From Flavobacteriales bacterium (GTDB taxonomy: Bacteria; Bacteroidota; Bacteroidia; Flavobacteriales_G; Salibacteraceae), in assembly GCA_018660685.1 (NCBI GenBank), contig JABJJW010000018.1:1-64000 (forward strand): a DNA stretch of 64,000 nucleotides, read 5' to 3'. Positions 1-7,898 of the stretch are shown one piece after another (positions within the stretch are counted from its first letter, which is position 1; the number at the start of each line of letters is the position of its first letter). The notes under the pieces are model-generated. The model did not search any database. It was not told the origin of the DNA and saw nothing but the letters and a program-made list of their open reading frames with translations. A program made the position numbers and the translations under genes.

Positions 1-1125
1 ACATGTATGTGAGCTAATCAATTTCCACTTTGGATACGTGCCTTTTGCTGATCTGCCAGTCTTTGGGTTCATCAGGTTTCCTTCTGTTGGTTCATCAACC
101 CCCACCAACTTACAGACCTCCTTTACATATCTATTGAACAGAGCAGAAGCACTATCAGGAGAAGCCCCGAAAGACTCTGGAAATTCTCCCCCACGAGAAC
201 TAAGAATATCCCTAACAATAGGATGAATAGGAATCTGTACCAGCTTATCTGTTTTAACCTGATTAAGCACAATAAACTGATGACCTTGAATCTCTTGAAT
301 CATGCTAGAATTCATACGTAGGAGATCACTTACTCTTTGACCAGTATAACAACCTATTATTAGCCAATCTCTAGCTCTTTCCAGAGTATTTGAATCAAGA
401 TCAAGAGAGTGAATGGAACTAAGCTCAGAGGGGCTTAAAATGACTTTAGGAACATCTTCTGTATACCCCCTTATATCGTCGATCATTGGACTAACATCAA
501 GACCATTCTTTCTAGCATCTCTCAGAATGGTTTTAACCATTTTCACGTACTTCCCAGAGGTATTTGGTTTTAATCCATCAACATTGTCCAAATAGTCACT
601 AAATTCTTCTCCAAACCTCCCCGTAACATCAGAAAGTTTTATGGTTCGATGAATATGTTGTTCATAAGCAACCAGCTTACCTAAGACCGTTCGATACTTC
701 TTCTTGGTTCTCTCACTTGTGCCCTTGCTCTGTTTTCCTTTTTTGTGGGAGACTTTAGAGTCAAGTCTTGAGATGTAGTTCGTTGCGTAGTCAATCAACT
801 CAGTAATTTGCTCATCTTCCTTTTGGCCTCGATTATAGAACTCCGCAATAACAGACTCTAACCAAAAACCATCAATCTCCAGACCTGCCATCTGATCTTT
901 ATTATGGACGTTAAATACATACTCTTCTAGAGTCGTCAGATTCGTATTGATAGCCTTTGCCGTAGAATTCCTTCCTAGCATCCTTCCTCGATCATTATCC
1001 CACAACTCAGGATTTACTGTCAATCCCGTCTTCCGTTTATAGTTAATTTGCCTTCCTGCTGAAAGTCGGCAGTAGATAGGAGAGTGTGGTCTATCGGATT
1101 GTAAAAGGAACTTGATGGAGGCCAT
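1..1125 (-). CDS. Tyrosine-type site-specific integrase, 3' end beyond window
   Basis: The reverse strand is open for 375 codons from an ATG at 1125 to the window edge. The N-terminus (about residues 1-85, with IYCRLSAGRQINYKRKTGL) resembles the arm-DNA-binding domain of Bacteroidota phage/transposon integrases. It is followed by a SAM-like core-binding part (about 105-225) and the catalytic domain. The first catalytic arginine is visible in GCYTGQRVSDLL (Arg264). The last residues seen, ISSHTC, carry the catalytic His373; the paired Arg and the Tyr nucleophile lie outside the window. The gene diverges from rlmF, a housekeeping gene, so the element it mobilises most likely extends leftwards. 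Whether it is a phage, an integrative element or a lone integrase cannot be told from here. Confidence 0.93.
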   Translation of the reverse strand, partial: MASIKFLLQSDRPHSPIYCRLSAGRQINYKRKTGLTVNPELWDNDRGRMLGRNSTAKAINTNLTTLEEYVFNVHNKDQMAGLEIDGFWLESVIAEFYNRGQKEDEQITELIDYATNYISRLDSKVSHKKGKQSKGTSERTKKKYRTVLGKLVAYEQHIHRTIKLSDVTGRFGEEFSDYLDNVDGLKPNTSGKYVKMVKTILRDARKNGLDVSPMIDDIRGYTEDVPKVILSPSELSSIHSLDLDSNTLERARDWLIIGCYTGQRVSDLLRMNSSMIQEIQGHQFIVLNQVKTDKLVQIPIHPIVRDILSSRGGEFPESFGASPDSASALFNRYVKEVCKLVGVDEPTEGNLMNPKTGRSAKGTYPKWKLISSHTC

Positions 1126-1170
1126 ATCTAGATTCTATTTAGACAACAAATATAAATTTTAGTCAACGTT

Positions 1171-1276
1171 ATTCAATCACATTCAATAGACTCGTTAATC
1201 TTATTATTCTCTGTATTGTAGAAATACTAACACTTTCACACTGAAACAAGGGAAATTGAATAATATCAAATTGAAT
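1171..1276. repeat. Four ATTGAAT heptamers beside the integrase gene
   Basis: In the 185-bp gap between integrase and rlmF, ATTCAAT occurs at 1171-1177 and 1181-1187, and its reverse complement ATTGAAT at 1255-1261 and 1270-1276. This gives two tandem pairs in inverted orientation. Tyrosine integrases commonly bind short directly repeated arm-type sites next to their own gene, so this may be an attachment-site arm region. AT-rich chance repetition is the alternative. Confidence 0.4.
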
Positions 1277-1310
1277 AGTTGTAGTACTGGCGGGGCTACA
1301 ATTCCACCTC

Positions 1311-2309
1311 ATGCCACGACCCAGAATAAATCGAAGCGAACATAAACCGATTCCCGTTGAAAAAGCGCCATTTCACGAAAGAAATAGGCACAGTGGAGAA
1401 TACAACTTTGAAGACCTCATTGAATCCAATTCGATGTTAAGGGAGCATGTCATTCAGAATGAGCAAGGAACGGCTACCATTGACTTCTCTGATCCAGCAG
1501 CAGTAAAAGAGCTGAATCGGTCATTGTTAATGCACGATTACCGGCTTAAATCCTGGGATGTGCCAAATGGATATCTGATTCCACCAATTCCAGGAAGAGC
1601 CGACTACATTCATTACGCCGCTGATTTAATGTCAGGAAACTACCCAAAAAAGACAACTGATCCCATTCCCACAGGGACGCAAATACGCTGCCTCGATATT
1701 GGTGTTGGTGCCAGTTGTGTCTATCCAATAATTGGTCAAAAGGAGTATGGGTGGAAGTTTGTGGGCGCCGACATTGATTCAAGAGCTCTGAATGCTGCCC
1801 AAACAATTATAGATTCAAATGGACTTGATCGGTCCATTGAACTTCGGATTCAGGATGATGATCAATTCAAGTTTAAGGGTGTGGTCGCCAAAGGGGAATT
1901 CTTTGATCTGAGTATCTGCAATCCTCCATTTCATGCATCACAAGAAGAAGCTGATAAAGCAACAAAACGTAAGGTTCAAAACCTGAAAGGAGAGCCCACT
2001 AAAAATGTTACTTCGAATTTTAGCGGCACTCAAACAGAACTTTGGTGTGAGGGCGGCGAGATCAAATTTGTGACTGACTACATTGATGAGAGCAAATTAT
2101 TCGGTGACCAAATTCTATGGTTCACAACCTTGATTTCCAAAAAAGAAAATGTGCACCTGGCTCTAAAGAGACTAGAAAACCTGGACGCTCTGAATGTTCA
2201 GGTCATTGAGATAAACCATGGGAACAAAAAGAGCAGGCTAATAGGTTGGTCTTTTAAAAACAGAAAAGGAAGGAAGACTTGGCATCGAACTCGATGGGAA
2301 GTTGCCTAA
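1311..2309 (+). CDS. rlmF: 23S rRNA (adenine(1618)-N(6))-methyltransferase RlmF
   Basis: This 332-residue protein matches the RlmF/YbiN family, which methylates N6 of A1618 in 23S rRNA using S-adenosylmethionine. The SAM-binding motif I is DIGVGASC (about residues 129-136), followed by an acidic loop (GADID). The N6-adenine methyltransferase signature NPPF with HAS after it lies at about 203-209. The family-typical tail with TRWEVA is present. Length is normal for the family. It stands alone between the integrase and a decayed region. Confidence 0.93.
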   Translation: MPRPRINRSEHKPIPVEKAPFHERNRHSGEYNFEDLIESNSMLREHVIQNEQGTATIDFSDPAAVKELNRSLLMHDYRLKSWDVPNGYLIPPIPGRADYIHYAADLMSGNYPKKTTDPIPTGTQIRCLDIGVGASCVYPIIGQKEYGWKFVGADIDSRALNAAQTIIDSNGLDRSIELRIQDDDQFKFKGVVAKGEFFDLSICNPPFHASQEEADKATKRKVQNLKGEPTKNVTSNFSGTQTELWCEGGEIKFVTDYIDESKLFGDQILWFTTLISKKENVHLALKRLENLDALNVQVIEINHGNKKSRLIGWSFKNRKGRKTWHRTRWEVA

Positions 2310-2320
2310 TCTGTTTCTCG

Positions 2321-2443
2321 AGAATAAAGCCGAACGCCTACCGAATTGACCTCGAAGACTTGACAAATGGCGCATACCTCATAAAGGTCTATGATTTCTC
2401 AAGTCCAGCAAGGTTCCAAAACTTGATCAAGCAATGGAACTAG
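2321..2443 (+). pseudogene. Remnant of a T9SS-type C-terminal sorting domain
   Basis: There is no full gene between rlmF and the ORF at 2559, but one frame reads a peptide containing YRIDLEDLTNGAYLIKVYDF and ends at a TAG at 2441-2443. The pattern of a hydrophobic strand, 'L-x-NGAYLIKV' and a short tail is what the last strands of type A T9SS sorting domains look like. No start codon or upstream body of the protein is visible, so I read it as the stub of a deleted secreted-protein gene. The identification rests on one short motif. Confidence 0.4.
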
Positions 2444-2558
2444 CCCATATTGGATTGGAGCGAACTATTCATTTGTTCGCGGCTTTCTGTTTGAATTCTG
2501 CGGTACGACCGAATTAAGCGTCGAGCATAAAGACGGCCATAAAGTCAAGGTTGTCCAT

Positions 2559-3275
2559 ATGAGTAAAGGAGATGGTTCTATGAGTCAAGAAGAAATGGAT
2601 GAAATGGTTCAGGAAATGAGAATTCGTCACGCAGAATCTGCTGATGGTTCAGATGGTGAAGAAATCGTCATGAAGAAGGTAATCCACATCGACAAACGAA
2701 AGGACCATGAAGGTGAAGGACCAGAAGACGAGGTAGAGATTCGCGTTAAAATCGAAGATGGAGTCGAAATCATTGAAGCCACCAAAAATGGAGTAGAGCT
2801 CAGCGAAGTAGAGGCTCGAGAGCTTCTCGATAAAGAGAACATTCATGTGGTTGGTGATGGTGCTATTCAAAAGGAAATGATCTTTATTTCTGAAGAAGAA
2901 ATCTCCGACGGAGAAAATGTATTCATCCAAAAGCATGAAATACGGACTAATGATGAAACTGAAAATATGGCCATCGCCATCATCAAGGAGTTCGCCGCTA
3001 TGGGAACAGAGGAAGCGATAGATGCCAAAACCAGTCGGCTCAGCATTTATCCAAATCCCGCCACCGAAGAAATCAAGGCACAATTAGAAGGCGTTGAGGG
3101 AAAGTATACTGTTACCCTCACAAATCTCGCTGGTCAGATGATTCGAAAAGAAGTCGGAAATGCTAGCAATAGCGCACAGCACACAACCAATTTAAAAGGT
3201 GTTCCTGCTGGAACATATATTCTCAGCATTGATCACGAAGGGGGACTGAAGTCCGAAAAATTCGTAGTCGAATAA
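2559..3275 (+). CDS. Acidic protein with T9SS type A sorting domain, no signal peptide visible
   Basis: The 238-residue product has a long, highly acidic region (about 1-160) rich in Glu, Asp and Lys, with IHIDKRKDHEGEG- and VEIRVKIEDGVEII-like strands. A C-terminal type A sorting domain follows: SIYPNPATEEI (about 164-174) then LAGQMIRKE and GVPAGTYILSI. Such proteins normally have an N-terminal signal peptide, but none is found at this ATG. The frame is open upstream only to 2427, again without one. The 5' end is therefore probably lost or shifted; a neighbouring frame at about 2434-2510 encodes a mildly hydrophobic stretch. Function unknown; the gene may be decaying. Confidence 0.6.
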   Translation: MSKGDGSMSQEEMDEMVQEMRIRHAESADGSDGEEIVMKKVIHIDKRKDHEGEGPEDEVEIRVKIEDGVEIIEATKNGVELSEVEARELLDKENIHVVGDGAIQKEMIFISEEEISDGENVFIQKHEIRTNDETENMAIAIIKEFAAMGTEEAIDAKTSRLSIYPNPATEEIKAQLEGVEGKYTVTLTNLAGQMIRKEVGNASNSAQHTTNLKGVPAGTYILSIDHEGGLKSEKFVVE

Positions 3276-3293
3276 TTGCTGTTTAGTTAGGTT

Positions 3294-3323
3294 AAAAGGC
3301 TGCCTTCACGGGCGGCCTTTTTT
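3294..3323. terminator. Rho-independent terminator between convergent genes
   Basis: AAAAGGCTGCC at 3294-3304 pairs with GGCGGCCTTTT at 3311-3321 (one T-G wobble, 6-nt loop), followed by further T residues. It lies 19 bp after the stop of the T9SS protein and touches the stop of the convergent hemerythrin-like gene, so it may serve both. Confidence 0.8.
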
Positions 3324-4086
3324 ATTGCCCTTTCTCGAGTTGTAACACTTTTGACAGAAAGACCCGCTCTTCGATCAGGTGGTGTATTTTCAGGTCAACC
3401 CCCAGTTGTGCCAGAAGAGTTCGAAAGGCGCGAAAGGAAAATGATTGAGCAACTTCCGGATATTCCTTTTCTACCAATGGGATGATTTTAACGAGATCTG
3501 ACTCGATAGAATGGTCGTGCTGAAGCATGAACGTGCTAATGGAATAATCACTTCGTCGATGCCCTTGGGCCAGTTCATTCGCATACGGAAATAGCTTTGA
3601 CTCCTCCAATTCAATGTGTTCCAAAAGTTCATTTCGATATCGATGGAAAAAATGCTCCAAAATCGCTGATATTGGATGATCAGGAAAGTGCCTAGTTACA
3701 TTGGCAATAGCCATTTCAATTTTGGGAAGCATCCGATTCGTGTACAAACCATGGGTTCGATTCAGATAATCCATAACCTCGGAAAGCTGATACTTTTCGA
3801 ACACGCTCAAATCAAGTGTTTGATCAGCGTAGAGCCGAACTAAATCCAACACAAAGTCTTGGTTCTCTACCTTCCCTGTTGCGCGATCTATAAACTCCTT
3901 TTCTTCCGAGACTGACACGTATCTTTTCAAAGCAAGCGATGCAATTGGATCGAGATGCAAGGCTTCGATATAATTTGGATCTGAGGTAATCATAGCTTCT
4001 GCATTGAGTTTTCCGAAGCTAAAGCAAATCAGACATTTACCGTATCCCCCAAACATGGTAATTCCTCGGTAGTTATGAAATGACAT
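3322..4086 (-). CDS. Hemerythrin HHE-domain protein (Fe-S cluster repair-like)
   Basis: The 254-residue protein has an all-helical C-terminal part with the spaced His/Glu residues of hemerythrin-like domains: YLNRTHGLYTNRMLP, ELLEHIELEESKLFPYA, LQHDHSIESDL and KIHHLIEERVFL, suggesting a di-iron site. This is the arrangement of the RIC/YtfE and HHE families, linked to repair of iron-sulfur centres or sensing of O2 or NO. The N-terminal part (LHLDPIASLALKRYVSV) is uncharacterised. The start is uncertain: ATGs at 4086, 4056 and 3993 are all possible, and the first includes a Cys-x-x-Cys stretch (KCLICF). It is transcribed alone, divergent from the small membrane gene at 4187. Confidence 0.75.
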   Translation of the reverse strand: MSFHNYRGITMFGGYGKCLICFSFGKLNAEAMITSDPNYIEALHLDPIASLALKRYVSVSEEKEFIDRATGKVENQDFVLDLVRLYADQTLDLSVFEKYQLSEVMDYLNRTHGLYTNRMLPKIEMAIANVTRHFPDHPISAILEHFFHRYRNELLEHIELEESKLFPYANELAQGHRRSDYSISTFMLQHDHSIESDLVKIIPLVEKEYPEVAQSFSFRAFRTLLAQLGVDLKIHHLIEERVFLSKVLQLEKGQ

Positions 4087-4186
4087 TGTTTACATCACAG
4101 ACTACTTTTGATTATCAAGATTTTTCGCCTTAAAGGACAAGTTCAATTATCCAAATGGACTATTTTCGTCCTCAAATCAAGAGACT

Positions 4187-4324
4187 ATGTCAGGACAAGA
4201 TCATCAGCCCGAAAAACCACAAGGTTTTCTAAACACAGTTTTTGATGAGACAATGGGAGGATTCGGAATTCTATTGGTGTCGATTCTACTTGTAGGAATT
4301 TTTCTTATTCTCTTTTTAGGTTAA
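4187..4324 (+). CDS. Small single-span membrane protein, 45 residues
   Basis: An ATG at 4187 opens a 45-codon frame ending at TAA 4322-4324. The N-terminal half is polar (SGQDHQPEKPQGF, then NTVFDET) and the C-terminal half is one clean hydrophobic helix (GILLVSILLVGIFLILFLG), so a single-pass inner-membrane peptide with the N-terminus in the cytoplasm is likely. It fits exactly between a divergent gene and hisC (34 bp downstream). I do not recognise a family. The hydrophobic layout and use of an ATG support it as real, but it is short. Confidence 0.55.
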   Translation: MSGQDHQPEKPQGFLNTVFDETMGGFGILLVSILLVGIFLILFLG

Positions 4325-4358
4325 ACACCAGCGGTTAAATTAGTGCATCTTTAGCACT

Positions 4359-5441
4359 GTGGTAATCATACCAAAAAACATTCAGGAGCTCGTTTCTTAT
4401 AAGCCGGGCAAACCCGTTTCTCAAATTATTGAAGAGTTAAGCCTAAAAGAATGGGCCATTCTCTGGAACAACGAAAACAATCTCGGGCCCTCACCAAAAG
4501 CTTTGGAGCGCATCCAGCAGACGCTAAATAATTCTCACTTATATCCAGATCCAGCTGCAACCCAGCTTTGTGCGATGATCGCAGAGCGGAACGACTGTAC
4601 TCCGGATTTTGTGACCGTTGACAATGGTTCAGAATCTGTTTTTGACTGTCTGTTCCGAGCCTTTTTTGAAAAGGGAGATGAACTCCTTACATGCGATGGA
4701 ACGTTCGTCGCGGTCTATATCTGGGCCAAGTCCAACAAAACGGAATGCCAGCGAATTCCGCTCGCTCGTGGATACCAGTTTGACATCGATCGGTTAGTAG
4801 ACGCTGTCACACGAAATACCAAGGCCATCTACGTGGCCAATCCTAACAATCCCACTGGCGCGATGATTTCGCAAGCGCAGCTGGAACATTTGATTGACAG
4901 CGTTCCAAAGGATGTGCTGATCATCATTGATGAAGCCTATTACGAGTATGCTCACGCAATCACGGAAGAGTATCCGGACAGCTTCAAGATGCGGCAACCA
5001 AATGTGATCACATTGAGAACCTTCAGTAAGGCATATGGGATTGCCGGAATCCGCGTTGGGTACGCCCTTGGTGATCCAAGTTTGATTGAGGCGATCAGGA
5101 AGGTGAGAATGACATTCGCTCCCTCTAACATTGCTCAGGCTGCAGCAATCGGTGCTCTAGAAGATGAGCATCACGTGAAGAAAGCAGTAACGCTCAACAA
5201 AACGGCGCTTCAACAATTCTACAATGCCTTCCACGAGGCTGAGTTGGAATACGTGCCTTCTTATGGGAACTTCGTCATGTTGGATTTGGGGACAGAAGAT
5301 GTGGCCAAGAAATTCACTGAACAAATGCTGCAAAAGGGAGTCTTTCTGCGACACTTGCGCGCCTTTGGGCTTCCGCACTGTGTGCGAATTTCGACGGGAA
5401 CGCCGGAGGAGAATGAACTGTTGGTTCGATCCATCGATTAA
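4359..5441 (+). CDS. hisC: Histidinol-phosphate aminotransferase-like, PLP-dependent
   Basis: The product (360 residues, GTG start; a stop codon lies just upstream in frame at 4341, so no earlier start fits) is a fold-type I aminotransferase of the HisC group. HisC converts imidazole-acetol phosphate to histidinol phosphate with glutamate in histidine biosynthesis. Visible features are NENNLGPSP near the start, DNGSESVFDC, the NPNNPTG loop, IIDEAYYEYA and the PLP-lysine motif TFSKAYG (Lys224), plus RVGYALG and RISTGTPEEN at the end. It is not within a his operon here. A related aromatic or other HisC-like transaminase role cannot be excluded. Confidence 0.85.
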   Translation: MVIIPKNIQELVSYKPGKPVSQIIEELSLKEWAILWNNENNLGPSPKALERIQQTLNNSHLYPDPAATQLCAMIAERNDCTPDFVTVDNGSESVFDCLFRAFFEKGDELLTCDGTFVAVYIWAKSNKTECQRIPLARGYQFDIDRLVDAVTRNTKAIYVANPNNPTGAMISQAQLEHLIDSVPKDVLIIIDEAYYEYAHAITEEYPDSFKMRQPNVITLRTFSKAYGIAGIRVGYALGDPSLIEAIRKVRMTFAPSNIAQAAAIGALEDEHHVKKAVTLNKTALQQFYNAFHEAELEYVPSYGNFVMLDLGTEDVAKKFTEQMLQKGVFLRHLRAFGLPHCVRISTGTPEENELLVRSID

Positions 5442-5543
5442 AGGATTAGAGGATTAGAGGATTAGAAAATTGGGATTTAATTACTCTAGTACTTCGATGA
5501 TGACAGAATATTCTAACCTTCTAATTTTATAATCTTCTGATCA
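5442..5543. repeat. Tandem AGGATTAG units and inverted counterpart between convergent genes
   Basis: Right after the hisC stop, AGGATTAG is repeated three times head to tail (5442-5449, 5450-5457, 5458-5465), then AAAATT. About 50 bp later the complementary-type sequence CTTCTAATTTTATAATCTTC (5519-5538) reads as AGAAGATTATAAAATTAGAA on the other strand, giving an imperfect inverted repeat. It fills the space between hisC and the E1 gene and may act as a two-way terminator or be a dispersed intergenic repeat. Confidence 0.5.
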
Positions 5544-7634
5544 GTAACTAAGCGTCCGCTCAATCGCCGCCCTCACCTCTTCTGCATTCGGTAGGTAAGT
5601 CTGCTCCATAACTTCGTTGAGAGGAATGGCAGGTGTGTTCTCTGAACCAATAACCAAGACAGGAGCGTCAAGACTCTCGAAACAGTCATCCACAATGCGT
5701 CCGGCGATTCCTTGACCGAAAGAGCTTCCTCGTGGTTCTTCTGTAACGACAATGACCTTACTGTGCTTTCGTGTTGCTCCGAAAACTGCCTCAGCATCCA
5801 CAGGTGTGATACTTCTTAAGTCCAATATTTCGACTTGTCCTGGGAAATGTTCTGCGGCTTCCGTGCTCCAGTAAACTCCCCGACCATAGGTCATAATGAC
5901 GAGGCTTTCGCCAGCGTCAATTCGACCTTGATCAGCTTCTTGAACGATTCGTGCTTTCCCGAATGGGACTACATAGTCCTCATCAGGCTCGGTAGTTTTA
6001 GCGGCTTCGGTTCCCTTGATCTTTGACCAGTACAAACCCTTGTGTTCAAGCAGTACACAAGGATTTGGATCGTAGTAGGCTGCCTTCAAAAGTCCTTTCA
6101 GATCAGCGCCCGTACTCGGGTACGCTACCTTGATTCCACGTATCCCTGACAAGACTGTTTCTATCGATGAGCTGTGGTAAGGGCCACCGCTTCCGTACGC
6201 ACCAATTGGAACTCTAATCACACAACCAACTGGCCACTTCCCATTACTCAGGTAGTTACTTCTACTCACCTCGGTAAATAGTTGATTCAATCCAGGCCAG
6301 ATATAATCTGCAAATTGAACTTCAACTATCGGTTTCAGTCCAACTGCGCTCATCCCGACTGTTGAGCCAATGATGAAGGCTTCTTGAATTGGCGTATTGA
6401 AGACTCGGTTTTTTCCAAATTGCTGCGCTAAAGTCGCCGCTTCCCGGAATACTCCACCTAAACGATGACCAACGTCTTGTCCATACAGCAACGCCTCTGG
6501 GTGTTTTTCTAATATTTCACGCATAGCAAACAGCGCGCTGTCAACCATTACAGTCTTTTCTTTACCCGCTGGATTACGCTCTCCCTTTTCTTCGGTAATT
6601 GGAGTTGGCGCAAACATGTGATCAGTTAGATCCTCTGGTCTCGGATCCTCGGCTTGCTGGGCCCTTTTGAAGTCTTCCTCAACAATGGTTATGGCCTTTT
6701 TCTCTATTTCGTCAAGCTCATCAGCCTTAAATCCTAAATCAAGCAATTGATTCTTGAAATATGGGTAAGGGTCGCGTTTCTGATCATCTTCCAAATCATC
6801 ACGATACCATTCCATTCTCACTCCCGAGGTATGGTGACTCAACAGCGGAACTTTCAAGTGGATTAAGAATGGTCGACGCTCCTTACGCATCGTGGTAATG
6901 ACCTCTCTTATTGTTTTGTAGCACTCGATGAAGTCATGCCCGTTCTCAACGGTTCGCACTCCCAAGCCGGCAAAGCCCTTGGCATATCCGGTTGCATCTT
7001 GAGCGCGAATTTCATCGGCACTCGCACTGATATCCCACTCATTGTCTTGAATGAAGTACATGATGGGCAATTTCTTGAGAACCGCCATTTGAAATGCTTC
7101 TGCGACTTCACCCTCTGTGATTGAAGCGTCACCTAACGAACAAACGACAATGGGTTTGTCATCGCCATGGTCTTCAGCGATTCCTTGCAATTCTTTGTAC
7201 TGAATACCCATTGCGACACCCGTTGTAGGAATGGCCTGCATACCTGTAGCTGAAGATTGGTGTGGGATTTTCGGTTTGTCAGGGTCGTTTAATGATGGGT
7301 GAGAATAGTAGGTTCTTCCACCAGAGAATGGGTCGTCTCTTTTGGCGAAAAGTTGAAGCATGAGGTCATATGGCTTCATTCCAATCGCTAGGAGCATTGA
7401 ATCATCTCGATAGTACGCGCTGAGGAAGTCTTGTGGTTTTAATTGAAGTGCCAATCCCAGTTGAGCGGCTTCATGTCCTCGACTTGTAGCGTGTACATAT
7501 TTCGAAGTGACTTGGAGGTTCTCATTGTAGAGATTACTCATCCTCTTCGCGGTACACATAAGCTCCCAAGCTTGGAGCAGTGTTTCTTTCGTTACTTGGG
7601 TTTGCTTTTGCGCCGCTTTCGTTGTCTCGCCCAT
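5541..7634 (-). CDS. Fused 2-oxoacid dehydrogenase E1 (alpha-beta), branched-chain type
   Basis: This 697-residue protein joins the alpha and beta subunits of a thiamine-diphosphate E1 dehydrogenase. The alpha half (about 1-360) has YYRDDSMLLAIG, the ThDP motif GDASITEGEVAEA with QDNEW, and LLSHHTSGVRMEWYR. The beta half (about 365-697) has LYGQDVGHRLGGVFR, NTPIQEAFIIGSTVGM, VEVQFADYIWPGLNQL and LRSITPVDAE. Such fusions are common in Bacteroidota and act in branched-chain 2-oxoacid (or related) dehydrogenase complexes, decarboxylating the oxoacid and passing the acyl group to E2. No E2 or E3 gene is adjacent. Substrate is inferred from family resemblance only. Confidence 0.92.
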   Translation of the reverse strand: MGETTKAAQKQTQVTKETLLQAWELMCTAKRMSNLYNENLQVTSKYVHATSRGHEAAQLGLALQLKPQDFLSAYYRDDSMLLAIGMKPYDLMLQLFAKRDDPFSGGRTYYSHPSLNDPDKPKIPHQSSATGMQAIPTTGVAMGIQYKELQGIAEDHGDDKPIVVCSLGDASITEGEVAEAFQMAVLKKLPIMYFIQDNEWDISASADEIRAQDATGYAKGFAGLGVRTVENGHDFIECYKTIREVITTMRKERRPFLIHLKVPLLSHHTSGVRMEWYRDDLEDDQKRDPYPYFKNQLLDLGFKADELDEIEKKAITIVEEDFKRAQQAEDPRPEDLTDHMFAPTPITEEKGERNPAGKEKTVMVDSALFAMREILEKHPEALLYGQDVGHRLGGVFREAATLAQQFGKNRVFNTPIQEAFIIGSTVGMSAVGLKPIVEVQFADYIWPGLNQLFTEVSRSNYLSNGKWPVGCVIRVPIGAYGSGGPYHSSSIETVLSGIRGIKVAYPSTGADLKGLLKAAYYDPNPCVLLEHKGLYWSKIKGTEAAKTTEPDEDYVVPFGKARIVQEADQGRIDAGESLVIMTYGRGVYWSTEAAEHFPGQVEILDLRSITPVDAEAVFGATRKHSKVIVVTEEPRGSSFGQGIAGRIVDDCFESLDAPVLVIGSENTPAIPLNEVMEQTYLPNAEEVRAAIERTLSY

Positions 7635-7898
7635 GTTACTTCAATTGAAGCTCAAAGATAGTATACAGCTCAGGGATGAGCGAATGTGTGGAAGGCAGTC
7701 TACAACGCTGGTAAATCGGAAATCTTTTGCATTTTAGTCAGCTACTAAAACGCATGGAAAGCCTAGTCTTGGAGATCGTCACATTTGCCTCAGTCTGGTT
7801 CAAGAAAAGACCGCGAAAAAGCGAAATAGAAAGATCACAAAACAGGCTGCAAAGGCACTCAAGTCAATTCTCTTAAATTAGTGATCTACCCATAATAT

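Noticed and set aside
2649-3083. Minus-strand frame of 144 codons opposite the acidic T9SS protein
   Set aside because: It is the mirror of a low-complexity Glu/Lys-rich coding region; the plus-strand protein has a recognisable sorting domain.
5224-5457. 77-codon plus-strand frame overlapping the hisC 3' end
   Set aside because: Out-of-frame shadow of hisC.
7754-7876. 40-codon plus-strand frame between the E1 gene and the antiporter (MESLVLEIVTFASVWFKKRP...)
   Set aside because: No family resemblance, no clear hydrophobic or secondary-structure pattern beyond the first residues, and it lies in the divergent promoter region.
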